Assembly (NCBI RefSeq): GCF_023541015.1
Contig: NZ_JALNPR010000001.1
Span: 310,001-374,000 of the forward strand
Source of the DNA: Marivivens donghaensis
GTDB taxonomy: Bacteria; Pseudomonadota; Alphaproteobacteria; Rhodobacterales; Rhodobacteraceae
DNA: 64,000 bases
Direction of reading: 5' to 3'
Shown piece by piece: positions 17,181 to 25,035 of this stretch. Each line of letters starts with the position of its first letter. Within the stretch, counting starts at the first letter, position 1. Both the position numbers and the translations under genes were made by a program. Under the pieces are notes generated by a model. The model had not been told where the DNA came from. It saw only the letters and a list, made by a program, of their open reading frames with translations, and searched no databases.

Positions 17181-18082
17181 TGGTCGCCCTCCAACTGCTT
17201 TTGTTGGTTCCGCTGGAACAGAATGATCGGGATGATCAGGATCGCGAGCAGGATCACAGCCACCGCAGAGGCCACAGGCCAGTCACGGTTCGAGAAGAAC
17301 TCTTCCCACAAAACCTTACCGATCATCAGCGTGTCCGAGCCGCCCAAGAGGGACGGGATCACGAACTCACCCAAGGCAGGGATAAAGACGAGGAAACACC
17401 CAGCAACCACACCCGGAACAGAAAGCGGCACCGTGACGAGCCAGAAGGCAGAGGTGCGCGTGCAGCCGAGGTCCTCTGCCGCTTCGATCAGTGAGAGGTC
17501 CAGTTTTTCTAGAGTCGAATAGATCGGCAGGATCATGAACGGCAGGTAAGTGTAGACGATACCGATATAAACCGCGGTGTTCGTGTTCAGGATCGTCAGT
17601 GGTTCGTCGATGATGCCGAGCCACAGAAGGATCATGTTCAAGAAGCCTTCTTTGCCCAAAATTCCCATCCACGAATACACGCGGATCAGGAAGGAGGTCC
17701 AAAACGGCAGGATCACGAGCATCATCAACGTGGCGCGCCATTCCTCTGGCGCACGGGCCATGCCGTAAGCCATTGGGAAGGCCACGGCGAGCGTCAGCAG
17801 GGTCGAGATCGAGGCGATCTTGAGCGAGGACAGATAGGCCGTGTAATAGAGCGGGTCGAGCGTCAGGAAGGTGAAGTTCTCGAAATCCAACTGGCTAAAG
17901 AACGCCTTGAGCCCCGCCAAGCCCCCAGACAATTCCAAGGTGGGCGAATAGGGCGGGATCGCGATGGCGGGATCAGAGAGCGAGATCTTGATCACGATCA
18001 CGAAGGGCACGAGGAAGAACAAAAGCAACCACGTGAACGGAATTCCAATGACGATGAGGCGGCGTAGGTTCATGCCGCTCAC
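17177..18082 (-). CDS. potH: Polyamine ABC transporter permease (PotH type)
   Basis: 301 residues, six membrane helices with the N-terminal LIVIGIPFTWLLLFFLVPF. The EAA coupling motif is LIEAAEDLGCTRTSAFW. It pairs with PotI to form the channel of the importer. It overlaps potG upstream and potI downstream by 4 nt each, so all three are translationally coupled. Confidence 0.92.
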   Translation of the reverse strand: MSGMNLRRLIVIGIPFTWLLLFFLVPFVIVIKISLSDPAIAIPPYSPTLELSGGLAGLKAFFSQLDFENFTFLTLDPLYYTAYLSSLKIASISTLLTLAVAFPMAYGMARAPEEWRATLMMLVILPFWTSFLIRVYSWMGILGKEGFLNMILLWLGIIDEPLTILNTNTAVYIGIVYTYLPFMILPIYSTLEKLDLSLIEAAEDLGCTRTSAFWLVTVPLSVPGVVAGCFLVFIPALGEFVIPSLLGGSDTLMIGKVLWEEFFSNRDWPVASAVAVILLAILIIPIILFQRNQQKQLEGDQ

Positions 18083-19230
18083 TCCGTCAGGACGACACCA
18101 GCGGTGTCCGTCCAGCTAAGCCATACCTCGTCTTCCCATGTGAAATCACGGCGGGCGAGGCGGCGCGAGTTGGTCATCAAGGCGCTGACCAGTTCACCAG
18201 AGGGCAGGCGGACGTGATAGGTCGACACGTTGCCGAGGTAGCCGATGTCCTCGATCTTGCCTTTGACGTGGTTCGCACGATCGTCGAGCGGTTCACGGTT
18301 CACAGAGATCTTTTCAGGACGGATCGCATAGGACACGCGTTGACCATCCGCGATGGGGCGTTCGCAGACCGCAGTGATGGGTGCAGCACATTCGGCGAAA
18401 TGGATCGTAACGGTGTTGCCTTCGACCTTAGCGTTGCCTTCGATCAGGTTCACATCACCGATAAAGTCCGCCACGTAAACGCTATTCGGCGCTTCATAAA
18501 TGCCAGCGGGCGTGTCGACCTGAACCATCTTACCGTGGTCCATGACCGCAACGCGGGAGGCAACGGTCATCGCCTCTTCTTGGTCGTGGGTCACGATGAC
18601 AAAAGTGGTCCCCGTCTTTTCCTGAATGTCCATCAGTTCGAACTGCGTCTCGTTGCGCAGTTTCTTGTCCAATGCGCCCAGCGGTTCGTCGAGCAGCAGC
18701 AGTTTCGGTGCTTTCGCCAGAGAGCGGGCAAGGGCCACACGCTGTCTCTGACCGCCAGAAATCTGGTGCGGTTTGCGTTTCGCGAATTTGTCGAGGCGCG
18801 TTAGTCGCAGCATCTCTTTGACGCGATCGTTGATTGCATCCTTGCCCAGCCCATCACGGCGCAGACCAAAGGCGATGTTGTCCCATACGGTCAGGTGCGG
18901 GAAGAGCGCGTAGCTCTGGAACATCATGTTTACGGGGCGTTTGTTCGGGGGCACGGGAACGATGTCCTGACCACCTAGAAGAATGCTGCCCTCTGTCGGG
19001 CTCTCAAAGCCAGCGAGCATCCGCATCAACGTGGTTTTGCCGCAGCCAGACGGGCCCAAAAGCGCAAAGAATTCGCGTTCGTAAATGTCGATTGTCAGGT
19101 CATCAACGGCAGTGAAATCCCCGAACCTTTTCGTCACGTTCTTAAACTGGATCAATGGTTTGGCGTTTGGGTCATTCCAAGGTGCAAAAACATTGGTTGG
19201 ATTACTGGACGGGCGAGGGGACTGAGCCAT
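18079..19230 (-). CDS. potG: Polyamine ABC transporter ATP-binding protein (PotG/PotA type)
   Basis: 383 residues. Walker A GPSGCGKTT (about 56-64), signature ISGGQRQRVALARSLAK, Walker B LLLLDEPLGALD and the switch His in IVTHDQEEA are intact. A C-terminal TOBE domain (about 300-380) is present, as in PotA/PotG. The start is taken at ATG 19228-19230, with CCGGAG 8 nt upstream; a TTG one codon earlier is possible. A strong hairpin separates it from potF. Confidence 0.94.
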   Translation of the reverse strand: MAQSPRPSSNPTNVFAPWNDPNAKPLIQFKNVTKRFGDFTAVDDLTIDIYEREFFALLGPSGCGKTTLMRMLAGFESPTEGSILLGGQDIVPVPPNKRPVNMMFQSYALFPHLTVWDNIAFGLRRDGLGKDAINDRVKEMLRLTRLDKFAKRKPHQISGGQRQRVALARSLAKAPKLLLLDEPLGALDKKLRNETQFELMDIQEKTGTTFVIVTHDQEEAMTVASRVAVMDHGKMVQVDTPAGIYEAPNSVYVADFIGDVNLIEGNAKVEGNTVTIHFAECAAPITAVCERPIADGQRVSYAIRPEKISVNREPLDDRANHVKGKIEDIGYLGNVSTYHVRLPSGELVSALMTNSRRLARRDFTWEDEVWLSWTDTAGVVLTE

Positions 19231-19255
19231 CAAATGAACTCCGGCATAAAATGAA

Positions 19256-19285
19256 AATCCCCGCGCCGATAAAAACGGCGCGGGG
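19256..19285 (-). terminator. Intercistronic hairpin between potF and potG
   Basis: Perfect 10-bp GC stem CCCCGCGCCG (19259-19268) with CGGCGCGGGG (19276-19285), loop of 7. In the minus direction it is followed by an interrupted T stretch rather than a clean run. This suggests a leaky terminator or 3'-stabilising hairpin that keeps the binding-protein message in excess over the membrane components. Confidence 0.7.
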
Positions 19286-19299
19286 CTGGTCAGGCGCGA

Positions 19300-20385
19300 T
19301 TAGACGCCGGATTTAACGCGGGTCCACAGACGGGTCAGCAGACGCTGCTCTGCCGGACCGAACGGGGTCACGGTGTAGAGGTTTTCCAGCGTTGCTTCGT
19401 CAGGGTAAATCGCAGTGTCGCCGATCACGTCTTCGATCAGCAGCTCTTGGGACGCTTTGTTACCGTTTGCGTAGTAAACGTAGTTCGACGCATCAGCCAT
19501 ATTCTGCGCATCCATGATGAAGTTCAGGAATGCATGTGCGCCTTCTGGGTTCGGAGCATCCACAGGGATCGCCATTTGGTCGAACCACATCAGAGCGCCC
19601 TCAGTCGGAGCGTTATACGCAACTTCGACGCCGTTTTCAGCTTCTGCTGCGCGGTCACGTGCCTGAAGGATGTCGCCCGACCAACCGAAGGCTACGCAGA
19701 TTTCACCGTTTGCCAGAGCGTTGATGTATTCCGAAGAGTGGAACTTCTGGATGTACGGACGAACCGCCATCAGCACTTCTTCGGCTTTTGCGAGCGAGTC
19801 AGCGTCTTTGGCGTCTGGGTCGAGGCCCGCATAGGCGAGAGCTGCCGGAACCATTTCAGTTGGCGCGTCAAGGAAGTGAACGCCGCACTCAGCCAGCTTT
19901 TCCATGTTGGCTGGGTTGAATACCAGCTCGAGGCTGTTGATCGGTGCGTCGTCGCCCAGAAGCTCAGCCACTTTGCCAGTGTTTACGCCGATACCAGTGG
20001 TGCCCCACATGTAGTTGATCGAATAGGCGTTGCCGGGGTCATACTGCGCGGTGCGATCTTTGATCACGTCCCACAGATTGCCAGCGTTCGGCAGTTTCGA
20101 CATGTCGAGCGGCTGGAACGCGCCAGCTACGATCTGACGCTGAAGGAAGGTACCTGTCGGCACAACGACGTCGTAGCCCGAACCACCAGCCAGCATTTTG
20201 GTCTCAAGAACTTCGTTCGAGTCGAACACGTCGTAGATCAGGTCATAGCCAGTTTCGGCTTCGAACTTTTCCAAGAGCGCCTCGTCGATGTAGTCCGACC
20301 AGTTATAAACGCGCACCTCTTCTGCCATCGCAGAGCCAGCGACGAGCGCAATTGCAGCCGTCATCGGCAACCAGGTTTTTGTCAT
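19300..20385 (-). CDS. potF: Polyamine-binding periplasmic protein (PotF/SpuD type)
   Basis: 361 residues with a signal peptide ending at AMA (about residue 21). The mature start EEVRVYNWSDYIDEALLEKFE is the hallmark of PotD/PotF polyamine-binding proteins. Further matches are VVPTGTFLQRQI and YMWGTTGIGVN. It captures putrescine or spermidine in the periplasm for PotGHI. It is first in its operon, with GGGAG before the ATG, and divergent from the aminotransferase gene across 467 bp containing TTTGATCAAA palindromes. Confidence 0.93.
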   Translation of the reverse strand: MTKTWLPMTAAIALVAGSAMAEEVRVYNWSDYIDEALLEKFEAETGYDLIYDVFDSNEVLETKMLAGGSGYDVVVPTGTFLQRQIVAGAFQPLDMSKLPNAGNLWDVIKDRTAQYDPGNAYSINYMWGTTGIGVNTGKVAELLGDDAPINSLELVFNPANMEKLAECGVHFLDAPTEMVPAALAYAGLDPDAKDADSLAKAEEVLMAVRPYIQKFHSSEYINALANGEICVAFGWSGDILQARDRAAEAENGVEVAYNAPTEGALMWFDQMAIPVDAPNPEGAHAFLNFIMDAQNMADASNYVYYANGNKASQELLIEDVIGDTAIYPDEATLENLYTVTPFGPAEQRLLTRLWTRVKSGV

Positions 20386-20852
20386 ATTTCTTTCTCCCGA
20401 GTTGGTGGCCCATTCGGACCTTTTTCCCCAATTTGATCAAAAGTAGCCTACATTGCAACCTTTCTGTGTCGCAGGGGGTAAAATCATCCCGCCACGACTG
20501 AGGGCAAAAAACAAGCGGGGCTGCGTAAATGTTTTGCTATGCGGACTGTCTCTGGTCAAAAATAAGGCGTTTATTGATCAAAGAAAGAAAGGCCAGTTGA
20601 TCTGGATGCTTAGCAGTTGGGCAAATCTTGGGGGTCGAGTGGGCTTTGGGTGCGCGGCCTAGCGATTAGACCCTGCTTCGGATGACGTCCAAAGACGATT
20701 CTACGGCCCAGAGTGGGTCATGTGGGTGTGGAATTTGATCAAACTTGCTTGACGGGGCGGAGCCGTATTTCTATCCTGCCGCAGAACGCAGAAATTGCGT
20801 GTAACCTTTGCCCTCAACCCTGCGCGCGTTTCGCGCCGAAAGGAGCGCCCTC
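20386..20852. promoter_or_regulatory. potF/aminotransferase divergent control region with TTTGATCAAA sites
   Basis: 467 bp without a credible gene. It holds two exact TTTGATCAAA palindromes (20432-20441 and 20734-20743) and a related TTGATCAA core (20574-20581). One exact copy is about 45-50 bp upstream of potF, the other lies just upstream of the aminotransferase promoter. These are good candidates for a common regulator site, perhaps of the GntR protein encoded at the end of the cluster. Confidence 0.55.
20749..20777 (+). promoter_or_regulatory. Sigma-70-type promoter of the aminotransferase gene
   Basis: TTGACG (20749-20754), 17-nt spacer, TATCCT (20772-20777). The expected start near 20784 gives a leader of about 70 nt. 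The TTTGATCAAA palindrome at 20734-20743 ends 5 bp before the -35 box. Confidence 0.55.
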
Positions 20853-22244
20853 ATGAATATGATCAGCACCCAAACCCCCACAGCAGAGCTTCAGGCGCTC
20901 GATTCCGCTCACCACATGCACCCGTTTACCAACGGTGATGTTCTGGCAAAGCGCGGCGCCCGCGTTGTCACCCGCGCCGAAGGCGTGTGGCTGACCGACA
21001 GCGAAAACCACCGTATCCTCGACGCGATGTCGGGTCTGTGGTGTGTGAACATCGGCTACGGCCACGACAGCCTTGCCGAAGTTGCGGCAAAGCAAATGCA
21101 GGAACTGCCGTATTACAACACCTTTTTCATGACCACGCACGTGCCGGTTATCCAGCTTGCCAATAAGCTCGCTGAAATCGCACCGGGTGATTTGAACCAC
21201 GTGTTCTTTGCGTCCTCGGGTTCTGAGGCGAACGACACCAACTTGCGTATGGTCCGTGCATACTGGCAGGCGAAAGGTGAACCTGATCGTCAGGTCGTGA
21301 TCGGTCGTAAGAACGGCTACCACGGCTCGACCATGGCTGGCATGAGCCTCGGCGGTATGGCGGGCATGCACAAGCAGGGCGGTATCATCCCAGGCATTCA
21401 CCACATCAACCAGCCAAACTGGTGGACCGAAGGCGGCGACATGTCGCCCGAAGAATTCGGTCTCGCTCGTGCACGTGAACTCGAAGAGGCGATCCTAGAA
21501 ATCGGTCCGGAAAAGGTCGCGGCCTTTATCGGTGAACCTGTGCAGGGTGCGGGCGGCGTGATCGTTGCGCCTGAAACCTACTGGCCAGAAATCCAGCGTA
21601 TCGTTGATAAATACGGTATCCTGTTCATCTCTGACGAAGTGATCTGTGGCTTTGGCCGCACGGGTGAATGGTTCGGCTTCCAAGCCATGGGCACCAAGCC
21701 TGACATCATCACCACCGCAAAAGGCCTGTCCTCGGGCTATATTCCGATCGCGGCGTCGATTGTGAACGACAAAGTTGCGGCGGCGATTGATAGCGTTGAG
21801 TTCAACCACGGCTACACCTACTCGGGTCACCCTGTGGCCTGTGCGGTTGCGCTGGAAAACTTGCGTATCATGGAGGAACTGAACCTCGTTGATTACGTAA
21901 AGAACGATATCGCACCGTATCTGGCAGAGAAGTGGCACAGCCTTGGCGATCACCCGTTTGTTGGTGAAACCAAGATCGTTGGCATGATGGCGTCGCTCGC
22001 GCTGGTTCCTGAAAAAGGCAGCCGCAAGCCGTTCGAAGCTGCACCGGGCACCGTTGGTTTCATGACCCGCGAATGCTGCTTTGGTAACGACCTGATCATG
22101 CGTCACGTTGGTGACCGTATGATCATCGCTCCGCCGCTGGTTATCACCCGTGATGAAGTGGACGAGCTGATCGCGCGTGCCCGCAAGTCGCTCGATGAAG
22201 CCTATGAAAAAGTGAAGGCCGCAGGTCTGATGAAGTCGGCCTAA
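20853..22244 (+). CDS. Class III aminotransferase, probably putrescine-pyruvate aminotransferase (SpuC-like)
   Basis: 463 residues from ATG 20853, with AAAGGAG upstream. It is a PLP enzyme of the omega-aminotransferase class, showing FFASSGSEANDTNLRM, the PLP aspartate in FISDEVICGFGRTG and the lysine in TTAKGLSSGYIP. In the SpuC group it converts putrescine to 4-aminobutanal with pyruvate as acceptor. Specificity is inferred from the divergent polyamine importer and the coupled FAD oxidase. Its TAA overlaps the next ATG by one base. Confidence 0.88.
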   Translation: MNMISTQTPTAELQALDSAHHMHPFTNGDVLAKRGARVVTRAEGVWLTDSENHRILDAMSGLWCVNIGYGHDSLAEVAAKQMQELPYYNTFFMTTHVPVIQLANKLAEIAPGDLNHVFFASSGSEANDTNLRMVRAYWQAKGEPDRQVVIGRKNGYHGSTMAGMSLGGMAGMHKQGGIIPGIHHINQPNWWTEGGDMSPEEFGLARARELEEAILEIGPEKVAAFIGEPVQGAGGVIVAPETYWPEIQRIVDKYGILFISDEVICGFGRTGEWFGFQAMGTKPDIITTAKGLSSGYIPIAASIVNDKVAAAIDSVEFNHGYTYSGHPVACAVALENLRIMEELNLVDYVKNDIAPYLAEKWHSLGDHPFVGETKIVGMMASLALVPEKGSRKPFEAAPGTVGFMTRECCFGNDLIMRHVGDRMIIAPPLVITRDEVDELIARARKSLDEAYEKVKAAGLMKSA

Positions 22245-23539
22245 TGGACTTTCTCACCGCAAATGATCGCGTTGGGGAATACCCCGACAGTTATTATGCG
22301 GCGACAGCTACACCCCTTGACGCGTTCCCCGCGGCAAGGGGTGATTTGTCCTGCGATATCTGTGTCATCGGCGGTGGGTTCATGGGCCTATCGACTGCGC
22401 TGCATCTGGCAGAGCAGGGCTATCAGGTCACTTTGGTCGAGGCGCAGCGCGTCGGCTTTGGTGCCTCTGGTCGCAACGGTGGTCAGGTCTCTGGCGGTCA
22501 ACGTCTCCATCAGGACGATCTAGAGGAACTCGTAGGCAAGGATTTGGCCCGCAAACTCTGGGGCTTGTCGCAAGAATCCGTCGATGTCTTGCGCGGGCTG
22601 GATCAGAAATACGACACAGGCGCTGGCTGGGCCGCAGGTGTGATCGAAGCCGATCACCGCGCGCGGTTCGTGCCGCATACTCATGCCTATGTTGATAAGC
22701 TGAACACCGAATACGGCTACGATAAAATCCGCAAATTGGATCGGGATGAACTCTACGATCTTTGTCGATCAGATGCCTATCATGGTGGCGCGATTGATAT
22801 GGGCGGCGGTCACATTCATCCGCTGCGCTTTGCGCTTGGCCTTGCGCGGGCGTGCCGCGATTTGGGCGTGACCATCTATGAACAAACCCGCGTCACCCGC
22901 GTTGAAGAGGGTGAACCAGCCGTTGTGCATACCGAAGGCGCTACGATCCGCGCGCGCTATGTGGTGATGGGCTGCAATGGCTATCTGGGTCGGATGCAAG
23001 AGCGCGTCGCCGCCCGTGTGATGCCGATCAACAACTTCATCATCGCGACAGAGCCTTTGGCTGATCCTGAACTGGTGATGAAAGGCAATCATTGCGTGGC
23101 TGACAGCAAATACGTCATCAATTACTTCCGACTGTCTGAAGACAATCGGATGCTCTTTGGCGGCGGGGAAAGCTACGGCTACAAATTCCCGTCCGACATC
23201 GAAGGCGTCGTTCGCAAGGCGATGGCGCAGATTTTCCCACAGTTGAACGGTATCCGCGTCGATTACGCGTGGGGCGGGACGCTCGGGATCACGATGAACC
23301 GCCTTCCGCATGTGGAGCGGATAACGGGCAATATCCTGTCGCTCTCTGGCTTCTCTGGCCACGGCGTTGCCCTTGCCACATTCGCGGGCAAGGTCGCGGC
23401 TGAGGCCATCGCGGGACAGGCGGAAAAGTTCGACATTATGGCCTCGGTTCCTAGCCCACGGTTCCCCGGCGGTGCGGCACTACGGCATCCTCTCTTGGTA
23501 CTGGGTATGCTGTGGTTCGGTCTTAAAGATCGGTTCTGA
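22244..23539 (+). CDS. FAD-dependent amine oxidoreductase (PuuB-like, DAO family)
   Basis: 431 residues. The dinucleotide fold is CDICVIGGGFMGLSTALHLAE (split: CDICVIGGGFMG, STALHLAE, about 37-57), followed by ASGRNGGQVSGGQR, the covalent-flavin-region pattern of glycine/gamma-glutamylputrescine oxidases. The C-terminal LSGFSGHGVALATFAGK closes the FAD site. It probably oxidises putrescine, gamma-glutamylputrescine or a related amine. It is coupled on both sides (TAATG upstream, TGATG downstream). Confidence 0.88.
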   Translation: MDFLTANDRVGEYPDSYYAATATPLDAFPAARGDLSCDICVIGGGFMGLSTALHLAEQGYQVTLVEAQRVGFGASGRNGGQVSGGQRLHQDDLEELVGKDLARKLWGLSQESVDVLRGLDQKYDTGAGWAAGVIEADHRARFVPHTHAYVDKLNTEYGYDKIRKLDRDELYDLCRSDAYHGGAIDMGGGHIHPLRFALGLARACRDLGVTIYEQTRVTRVEEGEPAVVHTEGATIRARYVVMGCNGYLGRMQERVAARVMPINNFIIATEPLADPELVMKGNHCVADSKYVINYFRLSEDNRMLFGGGESYGYKFPSDIEGVVRKAMAQIFPQLNGIRVDYAWGGTLGITMNRLPHVERITGNILSLSGFSGHGVALATFAGKVAAEAIAGQAEKFDIMASVPSPRFPGGAALRHPLLVLGMLWFGLKDRF

Positions 23540-23748
23540 TGGACATTCGTCCCGCGACGCCTGCCGATTTGCCAGCGGTGCAACAGATCGTCGAAACCTC
23601 TTATGCGGACTACATCCCACTGATCGGCCGCCGTCCCGCGCCGATGGACGCAAATTATGCAGCCGCGATTGAGGCGGGACAGTTGTATGCCCTCGGCCAT
23701 CCCACGGTCGACGGATTTGATCTTATCTTTATGGAGATGGCGTTTTAG
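23539..23748 (+). pseudogene. GNAT acetyltransferase remnant with internal in-frame deletion
   Basis: 69 residues, less than half of a normal GNAT enzyme. The first 50 residues (MDIRPATPADLPAVQQIVET, then IGRRPAPMDANYAAAIEAGQ) match the N-terminus of a recognisable GNAT subfamily. The last 18 (GHPTVDGFDLIFMEM) look like its extreme C-terminus. The core beta strands with the acetyl-CoA loop (R/Q-x-x-G-x-G/A) are missing, as if roughly 80-90 codons were lost in frame. Start and stop remain, coupled to the oxidase by TGATG. It may be inert or a retained small peptide. Confidence 0.65.
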
Positions 23749-24395
23749 TCGCGCATCGACAGGCGGATCTGGTTGAACCCCTGTTCAATATCCAAACGAA
23801 TGGCGTCGCCCACGGCAGGAATATCGCCCGAACGCAGAGCCTCAACCGCGACGGCGTGACGATCGTCGAGCGAGGCCGTGCCGAACCGTCCTCGCATAAC
23901 ACGCAAGCTCGGCCCAAGGCGGAGCCAGAGCGCATCCACCAGCGCGATCACCGTCGCGGCCTGAGAGGCCGCGTAAAGCGTGCTGTGGAAACGATAGTTC
24001 TGAATCAGGTAGGTCTGAATATCGCCACGATCAATCGCGCGATTCAGGTCCTCGTCAATAGCAGCAAGCTGGTCGATCTGTTCAGGCGTGATCTTGGCCG
24101 CGGCCCACATGGCTAGCTGAGGTTCTAGCGCCAGACGGGCAAAGGAAATTTCGTCAATTTCTGCGCGGTTTAGAACGGGCAGGCCAACGCGACGGTTGTC
24201 CTTGAATTCGAGCGCGTGTTCAGAGGTCAGGCGGCGGATCGCCTCGCGCACGGGGGTCATGCCTGCATCCAGTTCAGCCACGAGGCCCTGAATGGTGACG
24301 GCCTGACCAGGCTCCATCTCGCCACAAAGGATCATATCACGAAGGCGTCGATACACCGTTTGGTGCGCGGGTTCCTTTGGCATTTCGACGTTCAC
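23745..24395 (-). CDS. GntR-family regulator with FCD domain
   Basis: 216 residues from GTG 24393-24395, chosen because AGGAGT (24403-24408) sits 7 nt upstream; a further GTG at 24437 is less likely. The N-terminal winged HTH (about 10-70, TVYRRLRDMILCGEMEPGQ and TPVREAIRRL) is followed by an FCD effector domain with metal-site-like histidines (FHSTLY, DRHAVAVEAL). Convergent with the polyamine catabolic genes (4-nt TTAG stop overlap), it is their likely regulator. Confidence 0.9.
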   Translation of the reverse strand: MNVEMPKEPAHQTVYRRLRDMILCGEMEPGQAVTIQGLVAELDAGMTPVREAIRRLTSEHALEFKDNRRVGLPVLNRAEIDEISFARLALEPQLAMWAAAKITPEQIDQLAAIDEDLNRAIDRGDIQTYLIQNYRFHSTLYAASQAATVIALVDALWLRLGPSLRVMRGRFGTASLDDRHAVAVEALRSGDIPAVGDAIRLDIEQGFNQIRLSMRD

Positions 24396-24415
24396 GTGCG
24401 GCACTCCTGCGTCTG

Positions 24416-24427
24416 ATTGGGGCCAAT
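24416..24427. promoter_or_regulatory. Candidate GntR operator, ATTGG-N2-CCAAT
   Basis: Inverted repeat ATTGGGGCCAAT about 20 bp upstream of the GntR start codon, similar in form to PdhR-type operators. It is nested with a second repeat, GGGGC/GCCCC (24419-24435). A TGATCAAA, partly matching the palindromes near potF, lies at 24448-24455. Confidence 0.4.
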
Positions 24428-24465
24428 TCTGCCCCACATCAAAGAAATGATCAAATCAGATTGTG

Positions 24466-25035
24466 TTAGTGAAGCCCGTCTGCGCCGAACTTGAGGATTA
24501 CAGGCACCACCAATTCCTCTTCGTCGGTAAGGTGGCGGTCCATCAGGCGGGTCAGATTCTCAAGCTCCGCATGAAGCGCACCCGCGCCCGTGATCAATTT
24601 TGGGCCACGATCAAGGGTCTGCAATGCCCCGTTCGCAACCTCGACAAAGCTAGAGAGGATGCCGTCCATCGCGTGGTGGTCTTTGTCCAGAATGTCAAAG
24701 CCACGGGTCACGCGGGGGTCTTTTTTCGACAGGATCGGAAAGTAGTGCTGATCCTCGATCTGATGGTGGCCATGGAGGTCTTGGACGAACATAGAGCCAT
24801 AACGCGAAATCGCGGTCGCGAACCGTTTGGGATCACCCTTGTCCATCACATCCTCGGTCGCCGTGGTCATCGCGGACAAAAGACGGCGGAAGGTCATGTG
24901 GCGGTCGAGCCAAAAGCTCACCAGCCCGTGGAAATTCGGATCGCTGGCCCAGAGGTCACGCGGGTATTCGGTGACCAACACGCGCAGCGGATCAGGGAGC
25001 CCCTTACGGTCAGTCAGGTCGAGCGAGATCGTCAT
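24466..25035 (-). CDS. Hemerythrin HHE-domain protein
   Basis: 189 residues. The iron-ligand pattern of bacterial hemerythrin-like proteins is visible: FWLDRHMTFR (His46), HGHHQIEDQHYFP (about 88-100), DKDHHAMD and LMDRHLTDEEELVVP. Such proteins bind a di-iron centre and sense or carry O2, NO or peroxide, or repair iron-sulfur clusters. Its ATG overlaps the tamB stop by one base (TGATG), so it appears to be the third gene of a tamA-tamB-hemerythrin unit. No partner explains this linkage. Confidence 0.85.
   Translation of the reverse strand: MTISLDLTDRKGLPDPLRVLVTEYPRDLWASDPNFHGLVSFWLDRHMTFRRLLSAMTTATEDVMDKGDPKRFATAISRYGSMFVQDLHGHHQIEDQHYFPILSKKDPRVTRGFDILDKDHHAMDGILSSFVEVANGALQTLDRGPKLITGAGALHAELENLTRLMDRHLTDEEELVVPVILKFGADGLH

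Noticed and set aside
20453-20662. 69-codon open frame in the potF/aminotransferase spacer
   Set aside because: No ribosome site, atypical composition, and it lies among candidate operator sequences. Treated as intergenic.
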